Positions 1 through 5,422 of a DNA stretch of 5,689 bases are shown piece after piece. This DNA comes from Nitrospirota bacterium (GTDB lineage: Bacteria; Nitrospirota; Nitrospiria; Nitrospirales; Nitrospiraceae). The stretch lies in contig JAIBHQ010000071.1 of NCBI GenBank assembly GCA_020028595.1, positions 1-5,689 of the forward strand. Direction: 5' to 3'. The notes beneath the pieces were generated by a model. It searched no databases, was not told where the DNA came from, and worked only from the letters and a program-made list of their open reading frames with translations. Made by a program: the position numbers and the translations under genes. Each line of letters starts with the position of its first letter. Position 1 is the first letter of the stretch.

Positions 1-611
1 CCCTCGACTACGGGACCGGTCGAGGCTCCGTCCAGCGCAGCCATGACGTCCTGCTCCGACACGTGCCGCCCCTGACTATCGTTCAGGCGGCTGTCGTCGC
101 ACTCGGCCACGACCGGCGTGAGGGTATCGTCGGTGATGCCGATCTCAGGATAGCGCTTGATCATCCAGCTCATCACCCCGTTGGCAACCCGCGGCACGTT
201 CAGCGTATTCGTCAGCGCGATCGGATATTCCAGGAATCCAGACTCCGCGACCCAGGCGAGACCGGTCATCTCGCCGGTGCCGTTGAGCACAAACGATCCG
301 GCCGGTACTTTCTTGTGCCAGACATCGTCGCGCGGCACGATGACCGTCACTCCCGTGCGCACGGGCCCCTGGCCCGGCTTGAGTTTGCCCTCGCCTTTGC
401 TCAACGTCACCTGCCCGACTTTCACCCCCGCGACATCGGTAATGGCATTCAGCGGTCCTGGTTGGTAGCGTCCGATGGTAATGCCCAGTTCACGCGCGCG
501 CTGGCGGGTTTCCGTTGATTCGGCTGCAATGCCATGGTCTGCGCACAGGCTGACCGCGGCCAGCATTGCCAGGCCCGCTGCACCAATTCGCTGAAACCGG
601 TTAGACTTCAT
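1..611 (-). CDS. DmpA-family (peptidase S58) aminopeptidase, exported; N-terminal 203 codons, runs off left edge
   Basis: This is the N-terminal part of a P1/S58 aminopeptidase of the DmpA (L-aminopeptidase/D-esterase) type. The family consists of N-terminal-nucleophile hydrolases that cut themselves before a serine and release N-terminal residues from peptides, amides and esters. Visible family blocks are RARELGITIGRYQPGPLNAI (residues 38-57), DVAGVKVGQVTL (59-70), GPVRTGVTVIVPR (82-94), NGTGEMTG (110-117), PIALTNT (130-136) and the stretch PVVAE..D..LND (166-178), followed by GPVVEG at the edge. The self-cleavage Gly-Ser site and nucleophile lie beyond the window, so activity cannot be judged. 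Residues 1-30 form a signal peptide (Lys/Arg n-region, hydrophobic 9-24, Ala-Ala before Glu31), implying a periplasmic enzyme. The ATG lies inside the end of the upstream ribonuclease gene (11-base overlap) without a clear Shine-Dalgarno, suggesting coupled translation. The family call is confident; the natural substrate is unknown. Confidence 0.9.
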   Translation of the reverse strand, partial: MKSNRFQRIGAAGLAMLAAVSLCADHGIAAESTETRQRARELGITIGRYQPGPLNAITDVAGVKVGQVTLSKGEGKLKPGQGPVRTGVTVIVPRDDVWHKKVPAGSFVLNGTGEMTGLAWVAESGFLEYPIALTNTLNVPRVANGVMSWMIKRYPEIGITDDTLTPVVAECDDSRLNDSQGRHVSEQDVMAALDGASTGPVVE

Positions 612-1998
612 GGACCGACCCGGCGTGCGGAACCACGACCTGCATGCCCGGATGTTCTGCCTGCATGGCGGCCGCCAGGGACAGCGCCTGTTTTTCCTCT
701 CCATGAACGACGAACACCTTGCCCGGCAACGGATGAATTGCACGAACGTATGCCAGCAAATCGTTGCGGTCGGCATGGGCCGAGAGGCCGTTGAACCGCA
801 CGACCTGCGCGCGGCGCGGTGTCGGAATGCCGAAAATCGGCACCACATCCCAGTTCTCGACCAGCTTGCGCCCCAACGTATGCTCCGCCTGAAATCCGAC
901 GATCGCGATGACGTTGGCTTCGTTCTGGATGGCATGCTTCAAATGGTGCAGCACCCGCCCGCCTTCGCACATGCCGGAAGAAGCGATGACCATGCAGGGG
1001 CCTTTCATCGCATTCAGCTTCTTGCTGTCGTCCACCGACGACACGTAGCGGATGTACCGCGCTCCAAAGGGATCGCCATCCGACGTGAAGGTCTTGAAGG
1101 TTTCTTCGTCATAATACTCCGGGTGCTTGCGAAAGATCTCCGTGGCCTTGGTGGCGAGCGGCGAATCGATGAAAATCGGAAACGGCTCGATCTTCCCTTC
1201 ACGGACCAGCGCTTTGATCCGCATCACGATGTCCTGGGTCCGTCCGACGGCAAAGGCCGGAACGATAATTTTGCTTTTGTGCGCCTTCACATGCGCCACG
1301 ATCTCGAGGATTTTGTGTTCCTGCGACGCGGTCGCCGCCTCATGCACACGGTCGCCGTAGGTGGACTCGATAATGAGCACGTCGCAAGGCGGAGGGCTGT
1401 CCGGATCCCGGAGAACCGGCATCTGTTTCCGGCCCAGATCACCCGTGAACAGGATCGTCTTTGTGCCGCCCCGTTCGGACACGGCCACACGGACCGCCGC
1501 CGAGCCGAGAATATGACCGGCATCGTGAAACGAGGCTTTGATGCGCGGATGCACGGTAATGGCGTCATGATACCGGATGCCGACAAAGCGGCGTGCGATG
1601 TCTCCCACATCATCCGCATCATAAAAGGGCGCCCGGCACTGCTTCCCCCGGCGGTGTTCTTCCGTATTGACATACTTGCAGTCGTTCGCCTGTATCCGCG
1701 CCGAGTCCTCCAGCAGCACCTTGGTCAGATCGGCCGTCCCACGAGTCAGATGAATTTTCCCCGAGAAGCGGTGCCTGGCCAGAACCGGCAATGCCCCGCT
1801 GTGATCGATGTGGGCGTGGGAGAGCAGGACGGCATTGACCGCTTTGGGATCGAAACCGAGATTGCGGTTGCGCCGATCGCTCTCCTGGCGATTGCCTTGA
1901 AACATCCCGCAATCCAACAGCACTTGCGCGCTGCTGGTCTGGAGCAAGTGCCGGCTGCCGGTCACGGACCGGGCTGCGCCGTGAAAGGCGATGTTCAT
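601..1998 (-). CDS. beta-CASP metallo-beta-lactamase-fold ribonuclease (YSH1/CPSF-type, COG1236-like)
   Basis: A complete 465-residue metallo-beta-lactamase protein with a beta-CASP insert, the family of CPSF73-like and bacterial RNA endo/exonucleases; the expected role is cytoplasmic RNA processing or decay with two zinc ions. Visible motifs are HAHIDHSGALP (61-71, HxHxDH zinc site), FHDAGHILGSA (157-167, His162), TGDLGR (185-190, Asp187), IESTYGDR (210-217), PAFAVGRTQ (247-255), IDSPLAT (277-283), SSGMCEGGR (340-348), GFQAEHTLGR (368-377) and LSAHAD (405-410, His408). All metal ligands appear present. Length fits the roughly 430-470 residue bacterial family. I chose ATG 1998 because the family begins with the first beta strand (MNIAFHGAARSVTGS); the open frame continues 105 codons upstream, but only as a shadow of the LOG gene. 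ATG overlaps the LOG stop as ATGA, with GGAG 13 bases upstream. No KH domain is seen. The RNA target is unknown. Confidence 0.93.
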   Translation of the reverse strand: MNIAFHGAARSVTGSRHLLQTSSAQVLLDCGMFQGNRQESDRRNRNLGFDPKAVNAVLLSHAHIDHSGALPVLARHRFSGKIHLTRGTADLTKVLLEDSARIQANDCKYVNTEEHRRGKQCRAPFYDADDVGDIARRFVGIRYHDAITVHPRIKASFHDAGHILGSAAVRVAVSERGGTKTILFTGDLGRKQMPVLRDPDSPPPCDVLIIESTYGDRVHEAATASQEHKILEIVAHVKAHKSKIIVPAFAVGRTQDIVMRIKALVREGKIEPFPIFIDSPLATKATEIFRKHPEYYDEETFKTFTSDGDPFGARYIRYVSSVDDSKKLNAMKGPCMVIASSGMCEGGRVLHHLKHAIQNEANVIAIVGFQAEHTLGRKLVENWDVVPIFGIPTPRRAQVVRFNGLSAHADRNDLLAYVRAIHPLPGKVFVVHGEEKQALSLAAAMQAEHPGMQVVVPHAGSVHEV

Positions 1999-2852
1999 TT
2001 TGGCGAGGCGACTCCGTGATTCTTTGAGACGAGATCCCAGGCTTCCTGCGCCGTCTCCGCGTAGTGAAATAGTTTCAGGTCTTCGTCGCCGATCAGGCCT
2101 GCTTCGACGAGCGCCGGCCAGTTGATCACCTTTTCCCAGAACGTCTTGCCCATCAGAACGATCGTCAAACCGGTGACTTTTCCAGTTTGAAGGAGCGTGA
2201 GTGTTTCGAAGAGTTCGTCGAGGGTGCCGAATCCACCCGGGAACGCGACCAGTGCTTTGGCCCTGAGAAGAAAATGCATCTTCCGGATGGCGAAGTATTT
2301 GAACTGGAAACACAGCGACGGTGTGATGTAGGGATTCGGCGTCTGTTCATGAGGCAGAGTGATGTTCAACCCCACGGATTTGGCGCCGACATCGGCAGCG
2401 CCGCGGTTGGCCGCTTCCATGATCCCGGGCCCGCCGCCCGTGACCACGACAAAATCGCATCGTCCGTCAATTTGGCAGGTTGAAGAGACCAGCCGGCCGA
2501 ATTCGCGCGCCTGGTCGTAGAATGGAGCCAGCTTCACCTGCTGGCGCGCCACCGCGACCGCCCGCAGCAGGTCGCGATCCTTCGGTTTCCTGGCCAGCGC
2601 CGCTTCAGCCTTTTTCAGCCGCGCCTGCGCTGCAGCCGGCTCGACCAGCCTGGCACTGCCGAACACCACGATGGTGGAACGGACCCCCTCTTCCTGTTGG
2701 ATCATTTCCGGCTTGAGCAGTTCGAGTTGCAGCCGGATGGGCCGCAACTCGTCCCGATTTAAAAACTCGATATCCTGATCGGCGCGGCGATAGGAAGGAG
2801 ACTGCAGCAGGGCATCTGTGAGTTGCCCGGGATTCTTGGGGGTCTTGCCCAT
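1995..2852 (-). CDS. LOG-family (TIGR00730) Rossmann-fold nucleotide 5'-monophosphate phosphoribohydrolase, long form
   Basis: A 285-residue member of the LOG / 'lysine decarboxylase-like' family, which in characterised members hydrolyses nucleoside 5'-monophosphates (cytokinin ribotides in plants, purine or pyrimidine nucleotides in bacteria) to base plus ribose 5-phosphate. It is not a decarboxylase despite older names. Visible are VVFGSAR (62-68), VTGGGPGIMEAANRGA (137-152), a RKMHFLLRAKALVAFPGG stretch (190-207) and the signature PGGFGTLDE (205-213), with Arg190 and Glu213 the likely catalytic pair. A charged, probably helical insert (about 70-107) and a 60-residue N-terminal extension, including FLNRDELRPIRLQLELLKPE (30-49), mark the longer bacterial form and support the start at residue 1. 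It is first in a three-gene cluster, with a promoter directly upstream and a 4-base stop/start overlap with the ribonuclease gene. No Shine-Dalgarno precedes the ATG (CAGCCCCT). Cytosolic; physiological substrate uncertain. Confidence 0.92.
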   Translation of the reverse strand: MGKTPKNPGQLTDALLQSPSYRRADQDIEFLNRDELRPIRLQLELLKPEMIQQEEGVRSTIVVFGSARLVEPAAAQARLKKAEAALARKPKDRDLLRAVAVARQQVKLAPFYDQAREFGRLVSSTCQIDGRCDFVVVTGGGPGIMEAANRGAADVGAKSVGLNITLPHEQTPNPYITPSLCFQFKYFAIRKMHFLLRAKALVAFPGGFGTLDELFETLTLLQTGKVTGLTIVLMGKTFWEKVINWPALVEAGLIGDEDLKLFHYAETAQEAWDLVSKNHGVASPK

Positions 2853-2860
2853 AGGGGCTG

Positions 2861-2889
2861 ATTATAGCGGGACGCGGGAGGTGCAGCAA
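2861..2889 (-). promoter_or_regulatory. sigma70-type promoter of the LOG-ribonuclease-peptidase cluster
   Basis: On the minus strand, TTGCTG (2884-2889), a 17-base spacer and a perfect TATAAT (2861-2866). The -10 box ends only 8 bases before the LOG ATG (2852), so transcription should begin within a few bases of, or at, the start codon. The -35 box matches consensus only in TTG. The promoter sits in the 56-bp gap after the second lipoprotein gene, so the downstream cluster can be transcribed separately from the upstream one. Confidence 0.62.
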
Positions 2890-2908
2890 TGCAGGATGCC
2901 CATGGTGG

Positions 2909-3367
2909 TTAAAATGGCCACAGCCTGTATTCCGTCGCCTGGGGGTGAATTTCAAAAGCATAACTTTGCACAATCCAATTGGAATCAAAGAACACCCTGA
3001 AATGATCCGGTCCGATGCCACCACTCTGCAGTTCCATTTGCCGGTACGAACCTGGAACCACAGCTACGGCCGACACCGCAAGCGGGAGTGGCGCTAAGAG
3101 ATCAACTTTAAACTCTTTCGCGTCAAGGAAATCGTATTGCGTAATCGGGCCTATCGTCGAGTGCTCGATCTGATCCGGAACTCCAAGCTTCTCCAGAACC
3201 TGCTTAAGCGTCGTTTGCCCTGGCACAATGAACGAAACATCATCCGCCTTGATCGGATGATTGAGGGTGACTCGCTGCCAGCGGAGCGGACAACCGGAAG
3301 CACATAGTGAGAACGCTAGCAACAATGTGAGAAAGATGGGGCGTTGCATGAATATGCGCACAGTCAT
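2909..3367 (-). CDS. small putative lipoprotein with BamE/SmpA-like motif (paralogue B)
   Basis: A 152-residue hypothetical exported protein. Residues 1-26 form a signal peptide (MTVRIFMQRP, then hydrophobic 11-22) ending in ASGC with Cys26, a slightly atypical lipobox (Ala instead of Leu at -3), so lipid attachment is likely but not certain. The mature part carries PGQTTLKQVLEKLGVPD (49-65), the 'G-x-T-...-V-...-LG-x-P' pattern seen in SmpA/OmlA/BamE-type domains, then YDF, a hydrophobic stretch PLPLAVSAVAVVPG, an RVFFD strand and the C-terminus YRLWPF. It resembles the protein encoded just upstream in motif, order and ending. The frame opens with TTG at 3373, but ATG 3367, two bases after the preceding stop, is the more natural start; ATG 3349 would also keep a short signal peptide. 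No good Shine-Dalgarno is seen, which suggests re-initiation. GC is lower than in flanking genes. Probably in the outer membrane; function unknown. Confidence 0.75.
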   Translation of the reverse strand: MTVRIFMQRPIFLTLLLAFSLCASGCPLRWQRVTLNHPIKADDVSFIVPGQTTLKQVLEKLGVPDQIEHSTIGPITQYDFLDAKEFKVDLLAPLPLAVSAVAVVPGSYRQMELQSGGIGPDHFRVFFDSNWIVQSYAFEIHPQATEYRLWPF

Positions 3368-3369
3368 AT

Positions 3370-3783
3370 TCAATCGCCAAATGGCCAGAATTGAAACTCT
3401 GGAGGAGGTTTCAGTTTGCCAAATGCAACGTCGTCCACGACGCCTTCCTTATTAAAGAACACATACAGGTCCTGGCCCTTGATATTTGTCCGAGAGAAGA
3501 AAAGCACAGTCCCCGATTTCAGATCGTAATCGTAGTACTGGAATATTTCGTGCCCATTCACCTCAATAATCCTGTCGGGAGCACCTAATCGCGCTGCCAC
3601 GTCGGTTCTAGTTGAAGTGCCTTTCTTAATTGATTCTACATCTGCGGGGTCGAACCGGTCTCCATACTTTCCCCTGACAAAGGCGCAACCGGTCATTGCA
3701 GACAGCTCCCCAAAGACAGCGATGACCAGCATGCTCGCAATAAGGTGTCTCGCCACTCGTGATGCATGGCTATCCCTTCCCAT
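3370..3783 (-). CDS. small putative lipoprotein with BamE/SmpA-like motif (paralogue A)
   Basis: A 137-residue hypothetical exported protein. The n-region (MGRDSHASRVARH) is followed by a hydrophobic segment (14-31, interrupted by Glu26) ending in AMTGC with Cys33. The lipobox is weak because Met stands at -3, so this may be a lipoprotein or simply a secreted or anchored protein. The mature part has IKKGTSTRTDVAARLGAPDR (52-71), the BamE/SmpA-type pattern, then YYDYDL, DLYVFFNKEGVVDDVAF (105-121) and the ending EFQFWPFGD. ATG 3783 is preferred because AAGGA lies 5 bases upstream; the open frame extends further only as a shadow of the acetyltransferase gene. The gene overlaps the acetyltransferase end by 14 bases, and paralogue B follows after 2 bases. 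Family members often work in outer-membrane protein assembly or envelope integrity, but that role is inferred from a short motif only. Confidence 0.75.
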   Translation of the reverse strand: MGRDSHASRVARHLIASMLVIAVFGELSAMTGCAFVRGKYGDRFDPADVESIKKGTSTRTDVAARLGAPDRIIEVNGHEIFQYYDYDLKSGTVLFFSRTNIKGQDLYVFFNKEGVVDDVAFGKLKPPPEFQFWPFGD

Positions 3784-4273
3784 GGAATTCCTTTCTCTCC
3801 AGTACGAAATCATTTTCAAACACATGATAGGATGAGTCGCCCAATCCCACTTTTTCATAGACCGTCTTGGCAACGGCGTTCGCTTCCTCGACGTACAGCC
3901 GGATGCCGCACACATCGCCCTGCCGTCTGGCCTGCTCGAGAACCGATTCATGCATCTTGCGGTAGACGCCCCGCCGCCGCCACGCCGCATCGACATAGAC
4001 GCTTTGAATCCACCAGAACGTGGCATTGCGCCAGTCGCTCCATTCGAACGTGACCAGGAGCTGACCGACCACCAGTCGAGGCGACCGGTCCATCAACTCC
4101 GCCACGGTGTAAAAACCGCGGGCGGGCGAGTCAAGGACTGCCTGGGTCCCCTGGCGCAGACGTGTTTCATCCAGGCGCCGCCCCTCCGTTTCCAACGCCA
4201 TGGCCGCACTGAATCGGACGAGCGCGTCGACATCGTCCGTCCTGGCGGGTCGAATAATGAGACCGTTCAGCAT
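3770..4273 (-). CDS. GNAT-family N-acetyltransferase
   Basis: A 167-residue GCN5-related acetyltransferase expected to move an acetyl group from acetyl-CoA to an amine; the substrate cannot be told from sequence. It starts with the typical beta1/alpha1 LIIRPARTDDVDALVRF (5-21), continues with GQLLVTFEWSDW (70-81, beta4), and has WWIQSVYVDAAWRRRGVYRK (87-106). The last block is motif A, with RRRGVY as the acetyl-CoA pyrophosphate loop (R-x-x-G-x-A/G, here Tyr104 in the final position). GIRLYVEEANAVAKTVYEKV (123-142) is motif B with the usual asparagine and the Tyr139 often acting as general acid. Length is normal. ATG 4273 has GGAGG (4277-4281) 3 bases upstream and overlaps the DUF502 stop by 7 bases. 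It ends 14 bases inside lipoprotein A. The operon position hints at an envelope-related job, but that is only inference. Confidence 0.9.
   Translation of the reverse strand: MLNGLIIRPARTDDVDALVRFSAAMALETEGRRLDETRLRQGTQAVLDSPARGFYTVAELMDRSPRLVVGQLLVTFEWSDWRNATFWWIQSVYVDAAWRRRGVYRKMHESVLEQARRQGDVCGIRLYVEEANAVAKTVYEKVGLGDSSYHVFENDFVLERKEFHGKG
3789..3793 (-). promoter_or_regulatory. ribosome binding site deciding the start of lipoprotein A
   Basis: AAGGA on the minus strand, 5 bases before ATG 3783, with GGAGAG slightly further upstream. It lies within the acetyltransferase coding sequence and supports 3783 as start over the longer open frame. Confidence 0.6.
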
Positions 4274-4932
4274 GGCCCTCCGACTCGCGGCCCGTCCTGC
4301 GGCGGCACGGTCGTGCCGGCCCTGGACAGCCAGCCCGGCGCTGGCCGGTACAGGCCTGCTGAAAACTCCATCTTCATCGCCTCCTCGGGAGGAAGATTAA
4401 TCGGGACGACGTTGCCTTCCGGGATGAAAGCCAGGTAGCCGGTAAAGGGGTGAATCGCGGTCGGCACAAACACCATCATGAGCGGCGTCGAGGGCACGAC
4501 TTGAATGACCCCGGGGGCCAGCCCCATCACAAATCCAAGCGCCCAGAGCCCATCACGGGGAAACGGGAATACCACGACGGTGCTGCGATTGAACCGGGAG
4601 CGGAACTGAAACAAATCGGTCATGCTTTTGATCGTGAGATACACGCTTCGGACCACGGGCACACGCTGGAACCACTCTTCCGTTCCCTGCAGCAGGCGCT
4701 GCCCAAGCCGTAAATGGGTCGCCAGCACGCCGGCCAGCACAATGAGCGCCACAAGCGACACAATGCCGAGCCCCGGGATATTGGTGGTCACCACATCTCC
4801 GAACACCTTCCCCAGTAGTTGATCGAGCGTGGAAAAAAGCGTGCGGAGAATGAGCACGGTGCCCCACGCCGGCACCAGAATGAACAGGCCGGTCAAGAAC
4901 TGGCGTTGAATATTTCGCCATCCCGTGCACAT
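4267..4932 (-). CDS. DUF502 family integral membrane protein
   Basis: A 221-residue DUF502 protein, a bacterial inner-membrane family related to the plant COV/LCV proteins; molecular function is not established. The order of segments fits: RQFLTGLFILVPAWGTVLIL (10-29, first transmembrane segment), a short loop with LDQLLG, PGLGI (53-57), LVALIVLAGVLATH (60-73, second transmembrane segment), RVPVVRSVYLTIKSMTDLF (90-108, the conserved P-x-x-x-x-x-Y-x-x-x-K block), VVVFPFPRDGLWALGFVMG, and VVPSTPLMMVFVPTAIHPFTGY. I start it at ATG 4932, just before the conserved FLTG segment, with GGGA 9 bases upstream. A GTG at 4986 in the same frame would add 18 residues (with two cysteines) unlike the family and would probably lie upstream of the transcription start. 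It is first in the acetyltransferase-lipoprotein cluster and overlaps the next gene by 7 bases. Confidence 0.9.
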   Translation of the reverse strand: MCTGWRNIQRQFLTGLFILVPAWGTVLILRTLFSTLDQLLGKVFGDVVTTNIPGLGIVSLVALIVLAGVLATHLRLGQRLLQGTEEWFQRVPVVRSVYLTIKSMTDLFQFRSRFNRSTVVVFPFPRDGLWALGFVMGLAPGVIQVVPSTPLMMVFVPTAIHPFTGYLAFIPEGNVVPINLPPEEAMKMEFSAGLYRPAPGWLSRAGTTVPPQDGPRVGGPC

Positions 4933-4955
4933 GAGTAGGATTCCCAGTGTGTCGC

Positions 4956-4964
4956 AGTCTAGCA
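4956..4964 (-). promoter_or_regulatory. possible extended -10 promoter for the DUF502 cluster
   Basis: Minus-strand TGCTAGACT reads as an extended -10 (TG-N-TAGACT, 4 of 6 matching TATAAT), about 24 bases before ATG 4932. No recognisable -35 lies at the right distance. A start near 4949 would give a short leader holding the GGGA ribosome site. Tentative. Confidence 0.3.
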
Positions 4965-5015
4965 AATTCCCGCTGGCTGCGCACACTCTCCGGGCCGCCG
5001 CGTCCCCTCGCAGGC

Positions 5016-5044
5016 TTGATCTTCATGGGCGATTGAATTATTCT
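5016..5044 (+). promoter_or_regulatory. possible sigma70-type promoter of the Trm112-like gene
   Basis: TTGATC (5016-5021), a 17-base spacer and TATTCT (5039-5044), each matching consensus in four positions. Transcription would begin around 5051, leaving about 40 bases before ATG 5092. It lies in the divergent spacer shared with the DUF502 cluster. Confidence 0.42.
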
Positions 5045-5082
5045 AGTGCCTGCAAATGAGACGGTGAGTGCCTTCCACCAGC

Positions 5083-5086
5083 GAGG
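5083..5086 (+). promoter_or_regulatory. ribosome binding site deciding the Trm112-like start
   Basis: GAGG 5 bases before ATG 5092. It favours this ATG over the in-frame GTG at 5068, which has no comparable site. Confidence 0.55.
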
Positions 5087-5091
5087 CGATC

Positions 5092-5361
5092 ATGCCAAAA
5101 GCCAATATTGACCAAGAACTCCTGGCGATCCTGTGCTGTCCTGAAACAAAGCAGGACGTTGCCATCGCCACTGACGCACTGATCGGGACATTGAACGCAC
5201 GGGTTCAGCAGGGTATCCTGAAAAACAAGGCCGGCCAGTCGGTCAAGGAGCCTCTGGATGGCGGGCTCTTGAGAGCCGACAAGAAGATTCTGTATCCGAT
5301 CCGCGAGGACATTCCTGTCATGCTGATCGAGGAAGGCATTCCCGTCGACGGCCTGGCCTAG
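5092..5361 (+). CDS. Trm112 family small protein (UPF0434/YcaR-related, long variant)
   Basis: An 89-residue cytosolic protein of the Trm112p-like family. In eukaryotes and archaea Trm112 activates methyltransferases; bacterial relatives have no settled role. Recognition rests on LLAILCCPETKQDV (10-23), matching the family's LLxIL-CP opening, and on the closing KKILYPIREDIPVMLIEEGI. Between them lies a longer middle part (LNARVQQGILKNKAGQSVKE, then PLDGGLLRAD) than in the 60-residue E. coli YcaR type; similar long versions occur in other bacteria as far as I recall. The only cysteines are the adjacent Cys15-Cys16, so the CPxC zinc-binding pairs of canonical Trm112 are absent. Start chosen at ATG 5092 because of the GAGG site. 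It is a lone plus-strand gene, divergent from DUF502 and convergent with the zinc-ribbon gene 61 bases downstream. Confidence 0.85.
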   Translation: MPKANIDQELLAILCCPETKQDVAIATDALIGTLNARVQQGILKNKAGQSVKEPLDGGLLRADKKILYPIREDIPVMLIEEGIPVDGLA

Positions 5362-5422
5362 TTTCCGTCCTTCGTTATCCTGCCATTTTTCACGCCTGTC
5401 TCAGGCAACGCGCAGCGGCTCC

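Noticed and set aside
63..518. Plus-strand open frame at the left end
   Set aside because: It is the antisense shadow of the DmpA-family gene, whose conserved blocks run through the same bases on the minus strand.
610..2019. A 469-codon open frame on the plus strand opposite the ribonuclease gene
   Set aside because: It lies almost wholly antisense to a gene with complete beta-CASP motifs, its translation is Arg/His-rich without any recognisable domain, and long antisense frames are expected in GC-rich DNA.
601..2313. Longer 570-codon version of the ribonuclease frame
   Set aside because: The extra 105 residues are Arg/Ser-rich, unlike the family, and overlap the LOG gene, whose own motifs are intact. 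ATG 1998 with the ATGA overlap is the natural start.
2853..2908. Possible terminator after the lipoprotein genes
   Set aside because: Only 3-4 bp complementary pieces are visible and there is no T-run on the minus strand, so read-through into the LOG cluster remains possible.
2974..2983. 10-base palindrome TCCAATTGGA
   Set aside because: It lies within the lipoprotein B coding sequence (Asp-Ser-Asn-Trp codons), has no second copy seen nearby and is most simply chance.
3370..4026. Longer 218-codon version of lipoprotein A
   Set aside because: The first 81 residues are an out-of-frame shadow of the acetyltransferase gene. The Shine-Dalgarno and signal peptide support ATG 3783.
5394..5406. Hairpin GCCTG-TCT-CAGGC between the convergent genes
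   Set aside because: The stem is only 5 bp, and the T-run lies before it on the plus strand. On the minus strand it is followed by A residues. It is therefore not a classical terminator in either direction, though a weak role cannot be excluded.
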